From contig JABAKD010000019.1 of assembly GCA_012845835.1 (NCBI GenBank), forward strand, positions 4,047,494 to 4,111,493: a stretch of DNA of 64,000 nt, written 5' to 3'. This document shows positions 11,082-21,911 of the stretch, piece after piece (the first letter of the stretch is position 1; each line of letters starts with the position of its first letter). The translations under genes were made by a program, and so were the position numbers. The notes below the pieces were generated by a model. It was not told the DNA's origin, ran no database searches, and saw nothing but the letters and a program-made list of their open reading frames with translations. This DNA is from Undaria pinnatifida (Eukaryota; Sar; Phaeophyceae; Laminariales; Alariaceae).

Positions 11082-12499
11082 CTGTAGTACGGCAACAGTG
11101 TTGACCAGGATCTCCTTTGCCTCTGCGTTCGACCTTCACACTTGTTTTACGCCTTGCAGCAGTGAGCTGTAATACAGAAAAGGTACTCGCACGATACATA
11201 AGCGGAAACCAGATGTGTTGTTGTTGGTAGATTGGTTTACTTAGCCTTCCGGTGTGCGCAGGTTGTGAAGTGGGTATATCTAACTACCTTCGTACGTTAT
11301 GTTGGTGACATCGCTCAATGGTTGTACACAGACCGCCGTCGGCCAACCTGCCAGGTAAACACAGGAAATACAGCCTGTTGCCCGCTGAAATGACGTACCA
11401 GCATGGGTCAGTCTGCCTCGGTTGTGGAACTTGGATATTCCTGGTACAGTGTGTTCAAACAATGAAAGGTGACCGCGGCAGTAGAAACTTGTCACGCGGG
11501 CAGTGCACAGCAGTTGTTGACGTCGACAGTACCAATGACTGAGAGTACACCACCCTATCTGAGTGGTCTGTCCCCAAAATTATCAGTCTGTGTGGGCGGT
11601 TTCAAGCTTCTCCGGTTGAAACAAGAAAAACAACACTAGACTAGTCTAGTCTAGAGTTATAAATATTGTTTCGTACCTGGGGTAGTTTTTTTACAGCAGG
11701 TATTCCACATTTGGTACGTATATAGTCTATACCTCGTAGTAACGACATATCATGACAGCCTACCGAAAAAGGCACACACCAGAACCCGTTACTATGCCTT
11801 GGGCTTGGATCTGCAACGGAGAGCAGTAATTGCTGTGTTTGCGTCTTCCATCGAAAATGTTTAGACGATAAGAAACTGGATTATCCCAGACATCCTGTGA
11901 ACATTTGTTATCTATTTCCTGTTGTGGCCGCACAGAACGCCTCATACGGTCGAAATAGAGGCCCACACACGGTGAGCCACTGGTAGTGCACAGCGTTGTC
12001 ACCGGTATCTGGTTCAAAACGGTATCAGAAGCCTCAAAATTTTCCATTTCTCAACTTCGTCCAGAGAAGCAGAGAGGTACGAGGGGGTTTATTTGCGTAA
12101 GGCCATTTTCTGTACCAGTCGGATTTCGCCAGTCGAAAACTGCCCACAATTGCACTGGCCTTTCTTCCGCTGGATTCTTCTGGGCGTGTTATTCTTCTAG
12201 TCATTCGATTCGGTATTTATTGTTTTTCTTGTTTCTCTGGATGGCGTTGGGGTGAGGGAGTACTGTTGTATGGCAGTCGAAACGCAGTTGGAAACACTGT
12301 GTTTAATTCACTGTGCTCGAACAACGCGTGCTTCGCACGCGCGAACCTTGGTCCAGGCGGGTTGGTGGCGCTGTTCTTGGACGAAAGCAGCCAAAGCAAC
12401 GTTCGTGGCGTTGCGCTCATCCGCCAGCCGTGAAAGTCACAGCAGGCGTAGCTGTTGTTGGCAAAATGACATCGATACCGCGCGCTGCTGCCATAGTTT
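11082..12499. other. Upstream region of the minus-strand gene; possible further exons
   Basis: A candidate exon on the minus strand lies near 11340-11385 (GNRLYFLCLPGR after a pyrimidine-rich acceptor), which would extend the gene upstream. The stretch 11550-12250 shows nothing I can support. A CTAGTCTAGTCTAG run sits near 11640. Confidence 0.25.
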
Positions 12500-12586
12500 T
12501 TATACACGCTGCTGACGAGGAGAGCTAGCGATGCTCCACTCCGACTGAGCGAGGAACAGCAGCAGTGATAACAGCCAAGCGGACAT
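12500..12586 (-). CDS. Possible signal-peptide exon
   Basis: The minus strand encodes a 28-residue peptide that begins MSAWLLSLLLFLAQSEW, a classic short hydrophobic secretion signal. A GT donor-like site (CGTGTATAA) lies at its end, so it may be the first exon of a secreted protein. No second exon was confirmed; a cysteine-containing stretch at 12330-12490 on the same strand is a candidate. Chance cannot be excluded for so short a peptide. Confidence 0.2.
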   Translation of the reverse strand: MSAWLLSLLLFLAQSEWSIASSPRQQRV

Positions 12587-12776
12587 CGGTTCTATTGTAT
12601 GATACTGTTTGGTGGTATCTGGTATGAGTGTGTGATCGTGTGGATGCGTGTTTTGTGGTGGGGTGACTGATGCGTTGGGTTTTGAAGGCACGATTGGAAC
12701 TTTGTCGAATTTCTGTTTCGACTCAGTCGAGAAAAGCTGAGTCGGAACAATTATTTTCGACTGTGTGAAGAGAGTA

Positions 12777-13582
12777 CAGTCGACCCCGCTTTAAAGAAAC
12801 GTAAGGTTTTGCCTCAAAACAAAATCCTTAACGCGGGGAATTTTATTTAAACTTTAGGGGATCAGAACGCACCATCCCCGGGGTCAATCGTGGTGGTACA
12901 TACGTCAAAGGTGCGCCCTGGGCAGGGCGTTGTTGGAATACAAAAAGAGGCTGGGACTCGGCGAGAAAGTAATTTTTATTGCTGAACACCACCGCACAGC
13001 ACGGAAAGTACCTGATGTACACTTGAAATTCACCTGGTGACTCTTGTTTACCCCTGGGGGAGCGCACGCGGAAACTATCCTGCGTTACTCTCTACTGGAG
13101 CGCAATTCAGACACAAGCACACAATACGGCGTATGGCCGACAAACCGCGAACACTCAACGCTACGACTTCCTCCACATATCGCGAAGAGTTGCCTGCAGC
13201 TCCCCCCCCTCCTTGGACCTGCGCTTGACTCATGTTTCGTGCGTGAACGAATGCACCGTTTTTGAAAGGAGGTGCTGTGGATACCCGAGACGAGGTTCGT
13301 GGTCGTGCACGTGGGTTCCCCGCACCGTTTTAACCCAGGTGCAGAGGACGCACCGGTAGGTGAAACGAATCTTTGCATACCCCAGACAGCAGGTGAAGCA
13401 GCAGACTACTCTCTGCTGGCGAAGAGGGCACACTGAGACGTGCTTTAAGGGGGGCCCGCGGACTAGAATCTGGACCCCCCCCATATATATTATGTTCTGC
13501 GGGGTATAGCGTTTCAGCGAAAATTGTTTCCTTTACCCGGGGAGTTTCCTTTATTTTGATTTCCTTAAAGCGGGGTCGACTG
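12777..13582. mobile_element. 806-bp non-autonomous DNA transposon, pogo/Tc1-mariner-like
   Basis: The ends are perfect inverted copies of CAGTCGACCCCGCTTTAA, and the match continues to about 23 bases with one mismatch. A TA dinucleotide flanks each side (12775-12776 and 13583-13584), as expected for TA target duplication in the Tc1/mariner superfamily. The CAGT start with a CCCCGCTTTAA core is like pogo/Tigger termini. The interior has no transposase-like protein or DDE/DDD motif, so this copy would need a transposase in trans. The intact ends suggest fairly recent movement. Confidence 0.8.
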
Positions 13583-13584
13583 TA

Positions 13585-13990
13585 GTCCAATTTAGGCTTC
13601 ACTTGAAATAGGCCGTTTGGACGGTGTAGACGACTATATATGATGGCCTAAAATGCTTTTTTCGTGACGAAAAAGGCACCTTATCGGTCCGGCGATGGAC
13701 AAAAGACACATTTTCTGTGACCTACGCTCTGACAATCTGCCGCGACGGATGTAGTTCGAGCACTATGGGCCTGGAGGAATATCGTCTTGGATGGGGTGTC
13801 GTAAAACGTCGAAACTATAGACTACCTAGTATTTGCCGCAGTATAAAACAAAATTACAGCTTATTTTAAACTACGGGGTTCTTATATTTTTGGCCAAAAA
13901 GGGCCCTTAGGGCAATTCGAGGTTTGTTTGAACCCCGTCAATAAAGCCGTAAATGTCGTTGTTTTTGGTTGGTTGGGCGAGTTAACGCTC
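13585..13990. other. AT-rich non-coding stretch
   Basis: I see no gene or repeat here. It separates the TA-flanked element from the copia fragment. Confidence 0.4.
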
Positions 13991-14000
13991 TCAAAGCAAA

Positions 14001-15365
14001 ATGTCTTCGCGGGGATGCCAGATGTTTGAATCTGATTTCCATAGCCTGGCAACTACACGGAACACGTTCTTTAAAGAGTTTATGTCTTCTACAAGCAGTG
14101 CTGTAAATACCGTGCGAGCCTTGCATCCAAGTCAGGACAGCCAAGAACAAGTGTTCGTTGAACAACCACCCGGTTTCGAGGTCAAGGACAAGGATGGAGG
14201 TGACATGGTAATGCAGCCGGAGAAGAGCCTCTACGGACTTGCTCAAAGCCCAGGCAACTGGTTCGACACCATCGATCCCGTGCTTGTCGAGATTGGCTTC
14301 GTCGCACTCAAGTCAGACCCGTGCGTGTATTTGTACGATCACAACGGGGCCAAGATCTACCTGACTCTCTACGTCGATGACCTTTTCCTGGCCAGCAACG
14401 ACTCTAACGCCATTTCGAAGGTGAAAGGGAAGTTGCAAAAGCGCTTCAAAATGACCGATGACATGGGGGAAGCATCTCTCGTACTCGGAATGGAAATCAA
14501 GAAGGATCGCGAGGCAGGTACCTTGGCTATTTCCCAAGAGGCATACTGCAAATCGATCCTTGAACGGTTCGGGATGTCGGACTGCAAGCCGACTAGTACA
14601 CCTGGTTACGGCTCCGAAATCTCGAACAACCAGCCCGAGGACACACTCCTCAACGAGGAGGAGACGCGCAAGTACCAAGGGGTCGTCGGATCGCTCATGT
14701 ACATTGCGCAAGTGCTGAGGTATGACATCATGTACGCGACAGGCCAACTGGCTCGCCCGATGGCGAAACCCAGCAAGGTGCACATGGTGGCGGCAAAGCA
14801 TACTCTTCGCTATCTAGCAGGAACGACCAACTTCAGCATCACCTACAAGAAAGGTGGTTTTAAGCTCGCGACCTTCTCGGACTCGAACTTGGCAAACAAC
14901 CCTGACAACGGGAAGTCAACCTCAAGCTATGTGACGATGCTGGCAAATGCTCCGATGAGCTTCAGGTCGGGACTGCAGGGTCTGACTACCATGGAAGCGG
15001 AGCTGGTCGCGTCCGCTCTGGCGATGAAGGAAGCAGTGTTTTGCTCAAACATGCTGACGGAGCTTGGATTCGGGAAGGAGTTTGCACTAATGCCTGTGTA
15101 CTGCGACAACACGGCTACCCTACATGCAATGGGGAACCGGTCCTTCAGCTCGAGGACCAAGCACATCGCGATGCGCTTCTTCTTTATCCGAGAACTGGTA
15201 ACGGAGAGGAGGATCTCCATTCATTACGTCCCGACGGAGGACAACCTCGCCGACATCGGTGCAAAGCACTTAAACAAGCACAGGTTCAAGCACCTTATGG
15301 ACCTCATCAAGAAGTTCGACGTCAACAAGTTCACCACCGTCGAGAACTTGAAGAAAAATGAGTAA
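14001..15365 (+). pseudogene. Ty1/copia fossil: RT and RNase H part
   Basis: The protein has the copia RT signatures EQPPGFEV, KSLYGLAQSPGNWF and the catalytic YVDDLFLA box, then VLGMEI and YCKSILERFGM, followed by the palm-to-RNase H linker and an RNase H domain with TFSDSNLANN, EAELVASALAMKEAVF and a C-terminal HYVPTEDNLADIGAKHL. The order is that of the carboxy-terminal half of a copia polyprotein. Only this half and a right-hand LTR are present. The frame is long and open, suggesting a comparatively young insertion that is nonetheless partial. The open frame begins upstream of the homologous region, so the first residues are probably not element sequence. Confidence 0.9.
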
Positions 15366-15561
15366 TTGGTTTGTTTGACTCTGTCCGTTTGGATTTAGCT
15401 TACACTTTTGATTTCTTTCGTAGGATTGAAGATTGTAGTTGGTTGTGTAGGAAACAATGAATATCATCACTTAGTTGAAACACGCATGACACGCATTTGT
15501 TTGCTTAAATTTATCATCATTAGTTTTGGTACAATTCAGAGCAACTTTCATTGAGGAGGAG

Positions 15562-15876
15562 TGTTATGGAAATGCTAGCACATAGCCAGTATGAGTCAAT
15601 GTTCAGTAGCACTGCACTTGCACGTCGTAGATCATCGAATATCTGTTATGTGTCGGTTGGTATGTAACGTCCGTATGAATATGCGGAGGAATTACTTCTG
15701 TAGGATTCTCTGTTGCCTTGAGGAGTAGCTCACTCTCTCGTGTGGATCCTTCCGGATTGTGTAGCATCGTACTTAGCCATCCTGGTCGTCTCCAGTACCC
15801 AGCCAACTTCTGGACTCCTGCATAGTCTGCGGTTTATCTGTGTGTGTTGGCCACATAAGCGCCAGTGTTTACAACA
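15562..15876 (+). repeat. Probable 3' LTR of the copia fossil
   Basis: A purine-rich tract (TTGAGGAGGAG) ends just before a TGTTATGG start about 200 bases after the copia stop codon, and an ACAACA end follows 315 bases later, giving a TGTT...AACA inverted terminus. The tract and spacing are those of a copia 3' LTR. The second LTR is not in the window, so the right boundary is inferred from the terminal bases only. Confidence 0.55.
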
Positions 15877-18054
15877 TATTTACATCTTCTCCTCAACACG
15901 GAAGCACTCGAGTCTTCCAGGCTATCCACTGCACAGTGTCACCAACCCGACTAGCGTCGGGGACACAGCCTCTCTGCCACCGTGCTGGGGTATACTACAA
16001 TATCCATAGTATACCTACCCGGTAAGGGAACGATGTTGTTGTCAGCAAATCAACTGGCTGAGAAAGATGTCTAGTTCGAAAAAGCCGGAAAATTCGTTTT
16101 TTTTTTTCCTGTTGACGTTGCCGGCTGAAAATCGATCGCGGGTATGCATTGTTTTCTACGCCCACCAGGATAACACCGACCTAAATTTTAACTTGATTAG
16201 ACTACTTTTATTCGAGTTTCAAGCTGTTTATATTGATTTTATAGTACGGATATTAGCAGGCACAAACCCGGCCACACACACGCACCGGGTTGTTGCGGCT
16301 GTTGCTGTTGCTCGCTGCTGCTGGCTGATTCAGGCATCATACCATCAACACGTGTCTATGAGTTGTGTCCGCCGGATGATTTTTCAGTTATGGCTGCTGT
16401 ATCGAATTTCTATTGTTGGGTGTGTACAGTACGGGATCAACAAGCAACAAGCAACGCCCGTTTTTTCTCCATGGTAGAGCCCATTGTCGTTCTCGACTAC
16501 CAAGGACTACGTTATGTAGCCGGCGGTTAAAATAGTCCTCCCTCTGTTGAGCCTCTGGCTGACGCGTAGTGCCACGGGCACCGCGCGGGAACACTTTATG
16601 GCGACAGAAGGCACTATGTATGTTGTCGCATTTCCGTAATGACCTTGATAAAACGTGTTTGCGGTATGTGTTGTTGTCACGAGAAGACGCGTATCGATAG
16701 GATACGGTCCGATTAACGTATAAGTTTGATTTCACGTCACACATTTGCTGCCAGCCGGGTGTCAGCAAAGCCCGAAACGCCGTCGGCTTGTTTTGCCCGT
16801 AAGATATTGAGTGCGCTATTGGCTACAGGCCACTGCGTTTCCTTCTAATGCTACCCTTGGTATAGTTGCATACGCGTACCAGTATGAACTGCAGATTAGC
16901 CAGCATCGTACCGCATGTAGATATGTGTGTGCTGATCAGCTTGCATCTCACCCGCAGATTTCCCCAATCGAAACATAGTAGTACTTGTTTGGACAAAGTC
17001 TCGAATTGGTATATTTTCGTGGTACAAATATGCAAGGAGTTTGGCTCCAGTCTACACCCGACTGAATGTACAACTAACGCATTGCACGGGGTACACTGCA
17101 TTACACTATTGCGTTTTCGTGTGTAGCTGAAGACAGGAAATCATTTCGTCCGAACAAACACGCCGACGGCGTCGAAACAGCTGATACCGTCGCACGCTGT
17201 ACAGCTCACGTGGATATAGTCGTCACCCGTTGAACGCGGAAAAATAGCACTGGGTAGCACATGCCGAGGGCCCACCAAAATCGTCGTAGAAATACCATAA
17301 ACTGTACGATATATATATACATACAAATAAAACAGCTTTTCGTATCGAAGGTTGCCCATTTGGTGCTCGAAGGCGGTTCCGGCCCATGGCCGCCCGAGTA
17401 TAGCGCGGCGAAAATCATGTATGACGACAATATCACCAAGCTTGAATATCGTGCGACATGGCGAGGAAAATTTGCGTCTGCCCCGTTCGTATTTGAGATA
17501 TTGTGGCGTGCCCCTACCGATCGCGATGAAAAGTTCATGTCGCCGCTGAAACAACGACCACCCTAACCCACCACTTTAGTACACCAGTCACAACCATCCT
17601 GCGTGTTGTGCACCACATCTTTAATTATCTGTTCTCACCAGATGGGCAATCTTGAAGGATGTATTTGACAACCTGTCCGGCAGAGAAATTTGTCGAATGT
17701 AAAATCGAGCCCAACTGTCAGCCCAAAACAATTACGAGCGCCGGTAAATCCATTGTTGCCGTGTATATTCCTTAGATGTTGTTCATGGTGCATATCATGA
17801 AGTCTATGTGATACCGTTTATCCAAACAGCAAGCAAGTAGGTGGACATATATTGTTTTACGAGATCAAATTTTATGTATTTCCCTTTTCACTGGTAAGTG
17901 TTGCGCGAAGCCGTACGTTAGGGCCGCTGCCGATACTTTACAGATACATGAAAATTGTGTAGGTCCAAACAAAGACGTTACTGTCTCTCCCGAGCAACAG
18001 CACACGCCTCTGATGATAGATACCTCAGTTCACACATTCAGTTCACACCTCAAG
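15877..18054. other. No firm gene; unassigned open frames
   Basis: The minus strand carries open frames at 16388-16768 (126 residues) and 17141-17554 (137 residues). The second has protein-like composition (IFKLGDIVVIHDFRRA and SCTACDGISCFDAVGVF) but no family I know. They could be exons or old inserts. A run of T lies near 16100. Otherwise I see nothing. Confidence 0.25.
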
Positions 18055-18255
18055 CGAGTTATACCACGGTGGGGGTGCAGCAGATTCTAAGAATTGTTTG
18101 AGCTCCTAACATGCATATCTCACTCGAAACATGACTTTTCGAAGGCATTCGTTCGCACAACCCCGATCAAGGGTCTACGCGCTAATCCTTCAACACGTTA
18201 TACCCGTGATTTCATTAGACTAACCGACAGTTTCTCACGTGAGGAGCTCCACCGG
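18055..18255 (+). mobile_element. MITE family C, partial copy
   Basis: The left part matches other family C copies: CCACGGTGGGGGTGCAGCAG, then GAGCTCCTAACATG, TCTCACTCGAAACATGACTT, GGCATTCGTTCGCACAACCC and GATCAAGGGTC. The right terminus seen in other copies (TGCAACCCCTACCGTGGGATG) is not found, so the copy is incomplete on that side. Confidence 0.65.
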
Positions 18256-20410
18256 CCAGGAAAGGTTTGGGTGAAAAAGTGCAACCGCTACCGTGAGACG
18301 AGTGGTCGCTGTGCTCAAGTCGTTTCGCGTGTCGCAATACCTTCTTTGGCCGAACCAACCTGCCCATTTTTGGTCACCAGCGAAAATAGGTGGGTTGATT
18401 GTGCTAGATGAAGGGCAACAACCAGCTGGCAAATGCAACAATGCTTTAGGCTGTTGTTATGATGGCACGATTGTGGCATCGGTTGCCGCGTTAGTGGCTT
18501 TAGAATTTTTTTCGCTTCTACTTATCCTCACCCCATCTGAAGAAAGCTTGGAACCAAAGCAACGCAGCTAACGTACTATAACCCTTCCAAGGCCCCGTTT
18601 ACATCGACCAAAGTCAAAAGAGATTGTCGACAGTATCGACCATCAAGGGATAGCCTGCCGGGACAGCCTGCCGGGATAGCCGTGCGATTATACTTATGGG
18701 GTGGGCATTTTCGTATAACCGTTAGCGTTGCTCTTTCAAGACACTTTTACCCGCCGTCCTGATCCGCTTCGTGCGAACTATCTACTCTGGAATCGTCATG
18801 TAATTTACGTTTATTGTATTCTTTGAATCCCAAAAGGTTACTCCGAAGCCACTGTCTTTGTGGCCGTTTAGGTGTTTACACATCGCATAGTCTGGATCGC
18901 CTTACACTATGGACGCCTGTCGAATTTCGGAAGTAACGTGGATATTCCTATGCTCAAGCCTGCATCGCATTTGGTTTCACCTCCGAGAGAAAACACAATG
19001 CATTCACGTATTTCGATAATATTCTTCAAAAGTGTCTGCGGGAGGTGTTATCGTCCCCGGAAGATATGTACCTGTTCGATAGGTTTAGACCAGCGATGTA
19101 TCTCCACATGTGCCTTGTTTACTTCGAGCGGTATGCCGGCAAAGCCTGAATCGCCATCGCCTGTAGCGTCTCCAAGAGGCGCTAGGTGCACCAATCGCTG
19201 GGGTTCCATACTAACTTTAGGGAAAAAAGTTGTATTCGAGAATCGACATGAGCTGCACCTTAGACATTCCTACAGCCGTGTACGAGTATACGTGGGTCGA
19301 CCTCATCAACACTCGCACCGACATCATAATGCGTTGCATGTCAATTTCTTGGAGACGAGGCGTCGTGAACGTTTATTTTCTTTGTTTCGGAAATCCATGG
19401 GACGGGATACGTCTGTGTAGTGTGCAACCAATAGAGAACACTTTATTTCCGCATATTTTGTGGCGCTTTGTGTATTTGTTATATGATAGGATAACGTTGT
19501 CGGTTGCGAATCAAACCGGAACTTAACGGCGTGTATACCTTCACCCTTGTATTATTTATGCAACCTACATAGCCGCAAGCTTCACACACAAGTCTGTCTC
19601 GCTCGTCGCGTGCGTTTATTATCAGGAGAGCAACAGTTTGTACATGCCTAGACTCCATCAATATCGTCTATCGAATGTCTCAAATCCGCCGGTGAAACAA
19701 AAACCACTACGTCACAGTCGATTGACTTGTTGCACTAGAAGAGGAATATCTTCGGCTCCTCTTCATGGCCATCTGAGTATAGCCCCTCTGAGCGAACGGC
19801 GTCAAATGAACGAAAATATCAATAATATCATTGTTTTCGTCAATGTAGCAGGGAAGGGGGTGTTCTTTGGTCATGTGCGGTAGCAGATATTCCGGTCTCG
19901 CTGCCGAAAGCAACATATCGCTAATATCGCCACGTACACGGCGATGCACCACGTTAGGGTACGCACGTATCATACGTGTTTCACACCTCATCGCAACTAA
20001 TATGCTCGCGGTGTGACTTAGTGTTAAAGGATATGCTTGCGCATGATTGACAGCCCTTCGAGCATTGAACTATGTAGAATGGCAATCTGAGTCCAACTAA
20101 AGGCGAACACGATGACGAGCGCCGTGCAATATGATCGTTTTCAACTTTCAGTCCCCATCTGTATTTTTGGTTCTTGTTCCACGCAGCTAAGTTTCTGCCA
20201 TGGCCGCGTTGAAGCAGCGGGGTGACGTTTTGCCCAGCTAAAATGATATACGCGAACACATTCTTTGACGGTATCCTTAGTTTCGCTTACATTTCCGTTT
20301 CTCCATAAATGACAGGTGTGTTTACAGGTTGGCGGCAAGAGCACTTGAGCTGTGTTATTTATTTCCGCTGGCCTTACTGAAGATCTTCCTCGTTCCACAT
20401 CCTCGCGAGC
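18256..20410. other. Gene-poor stretch with a DTW-like zinc motif and small frames
   Basis: On the plus strand near 19036-19080 the peptide CGRCYRPRKICTC fits C-x2-C-x-R-P-x3-C-x-C, the zinc-binding start of DTW-domain tRNA-uridine aminocarboxypropyltransferases. A possible acceptor (TTCAAAAG) and donor (GGTTTA) flank it, but no DTW box was found nearby. A 94-residue minus-strand frame at 19707-19991 has protein-like composition without a known family. At 18650-18680 the word ATAGCCTGCCGGGA is repeated. Confidence 0.25.
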
Positions 20411-21514
20411 ATGCGGCGTTGTCGGTACCAGCGGTGCCGAACAACTGCGTGTTTTAATGTGGACGGCACCAAGAAGGCTGCGTACTGCAAGAAACATTCT
20501 GCTGACGGCATGGTGAACGTAACCAGCAAGCGTTGCGCACATCACGCGTGCACAGTGTCCCCACTATATAATGTCGAAGGCAGCAACTCGGCAGTTTTTT
20601 GCAAGAAACATGCTGAAGACGGAATGGTAGACGTCCGCAGCCAGCGCTGCGCACACCCGTATTGCACCACGCGGCCGAAATTTAACGTAGAGGACGCGAC
20701 ATCACCGTTGTATTGCAAGAAACATGCCGAACACGGAATGGTGAACATCCGCGGCCGGCGCTGCTCATACTACTCCTGTACCACGTCGGCGGGCTACAAC
20801 CTGGAGGGGGAAAAGACAGCTAGGTATTGCAAGTATCATGCCGAGAACGGAATGATATATGTACGCAACAAGCATTGCTCCTACGACTCTTGCACTAAAC
20901 ACGCAATCTACAACCTTGATGGAAAAGCCGCCCCGATGTACTGCAAGCAACACGCTCAATCTGGGATGATATCCGTACGCGGCAAGCATTGCATACATGA
21001 CGCGTGCAAAAAACACGCGACGTTTGATGTCAAGGGTAGCGTCACAAGGCTGTACTGTAAAGGTCATGCTGAGGACGGCATGGTCCATGTGCGCGTAAAC
21101 AGGGTTTTCGACGAGGGGCGCCGAAACGGGACACCAAAGTGTTCTTCGTCGAACGCTGTAGATACTCCACCCACCGCACGGCACCGAGACATTCCGGACG
21201 AATTTACTGTCACCGCTCGAAAACAAGAGCGGTTAGCACTGGAGCGGCAGAAGTGTATGCACTACCCGGGTAGTAAAATAGCTCTCGTAGAGGGAAAGAC
21301 CGTACCGTCTGCGGAGGTGAGTTCGAGCCAAGCCACTGCTTTCATCTCATCATCTAGTGCCGCACCTCTTCATCCCGATGGCACTTTGGTTCAAACGCTC
21401 GTGAGTGGCGCCCGTCAAGAAGTCCCGGTCCCTGTATGCCCTCTCACGAAAGAACAACAATCGGTATCAACGGTTCGAGTGAAGATCAAAGTAGAGATGA
21501 CCGTTATCTTGTAG
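20411..21514 (+). CDS. EsV-1-7 domain protein, six repeats
   Basis: The 367-residue product begins with six consecutive EsV-1-7 motifs. Each fits C-x4-C-x16-C-x2-H-x12 exactly, as in CRYQRC...YCKKH near residue 4 and then about every 38 residues to residue 230. Conserved features are the N(V/L)(E/D)G turn and the YCKKHA(E)xGM block. The cysteines and histidine probably bind a metal. The remaining 135 residues are charged and serine-rich with no domain I recognise. The family is large in brown algae, includes the developmental regulator IMMEDIATE UPRIGHT and occurs in phaeoviruses; its biochemical role is unknown. The ATG used is immediately before the first repeat, and the gene appears intronless and whole. 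Its last third is duplicated downstream. Confidence 0.92.
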   Translation: MRRCRYQRCRTTACFNVDGTKKAAYCKKHSADGMVNVTSKRCAHHACTVSPLYNVEGSNSAVFCKKHAEDGMVDVRSQRCAHPYCTTRPKFNVEDATSPLYCKKHAEHGMVNIRGRRCSYYSCTTSAGYNLEGEKTARYCKYHAENGMIYVRNKHCSYDSCTKHAIYNLDGKAAPMYCKQHAQSGMISVRGKHCIHDACKKHATFDVKGSVTRLYCKGHAEDGMVHVRVNRVFDEGRRNGTPKCSSSNAVDTPPTARHRDIPDEFTVTARKQERLALERQKCMHYPGSKIALVEGKTVPSAEVSSSQATAFISSSSAAPLHPDGTLVQTLVSGARQEVPVPVCPLTKEQQSVSTVRVKIKVEMTVIL

Positions 21515-21911
21515 GACCCCTTGTTGTGGCATCTATCAGGTTATAATCACCGAGACATTCCGGACGAATTTACTGTCACCGCTCGAAAACAAGCGCGGTT
21601 AGCACTGGAGCGGCAGAAGTGTATGCACTACCCGAGTAGTAAAATAGCTCTCGTAGAAGGAAAGACCGTACCGTCTGCGGAGGTGAGTTCGAGCCAAGCC
21701 GCTGCTTTCATCCCATCATCTAGTACCGCACTTCTTCATCCCGATGGCACTTTGGTTCAAACGCCCGTGAGTGGCGCCCGTCAAGGAATCCCAGTCCCTG
21801 TATGCCCTCTCACGAAAGAACAACAATCGGTATCAACGGTTCGAATGAAGATCAAGCTGGAGATGACCGTTAAGTTGTAGGATGTTGTGGCATCTATCAG
21901 ATTATATTCAC
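21182..21911 (+). repeat. 366-bp tandem duplication of the EsV-1-7 gene 3' end
   Basis: Unit one (21182-21547) starts at CACCGAGACATTCCGG inside the gene and runs past its stop codon into GTTGTGGCATCTATCAGGTT. Unit two (21548-21911) repeats this with few substitutions, a few percent by eye. The exact adjacency and high similarity point to a recent unequal exchange or slippage event. Confidence 0.9.
21521..21880 (+). CDS. Duplicated C-terminal tail of the EsV-1-7 protein
   Basis: This frame repeats the carboxy-terminal 110 residues of the upstream gene (RDIPDEFTVTARKQARLALE through SVSTVRMKIKLEMTV) and is still fully open, with a fresh ATG nine codons before the homologous part. It has no EsV-1-7 motifs. 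It is most likely part of the 3' untranslated region of the main gene or a by-product of the duplication. Retention of the frame may reflect youth rather than function. Confidence 0.4.
   Translation: MLWHLSGYNHRDIPDEFTVTARKQARLALERQKCMHYPSSKIALVEGKTVPSAEVSSSQAAAFIPSSSTALLHPDGTLVQTPVSGARQGIPVPVCPLTKEQQSVSTVRMKIKLEMTVKL

Noticed and set aside
18872-19420. 182-residue plus-strand frame as one gene
   Set aside because: Only the short cysteine motif looks meaningful; the rest has no protein-like pattern, so I list only the motif.
20411-21514. EsV-1-7 gene as a viral insertion
   Set aside because: The family is mainly a host family in brown algae, and no neighbouring viral gene was recognised, so a host gene is the simpler reading.
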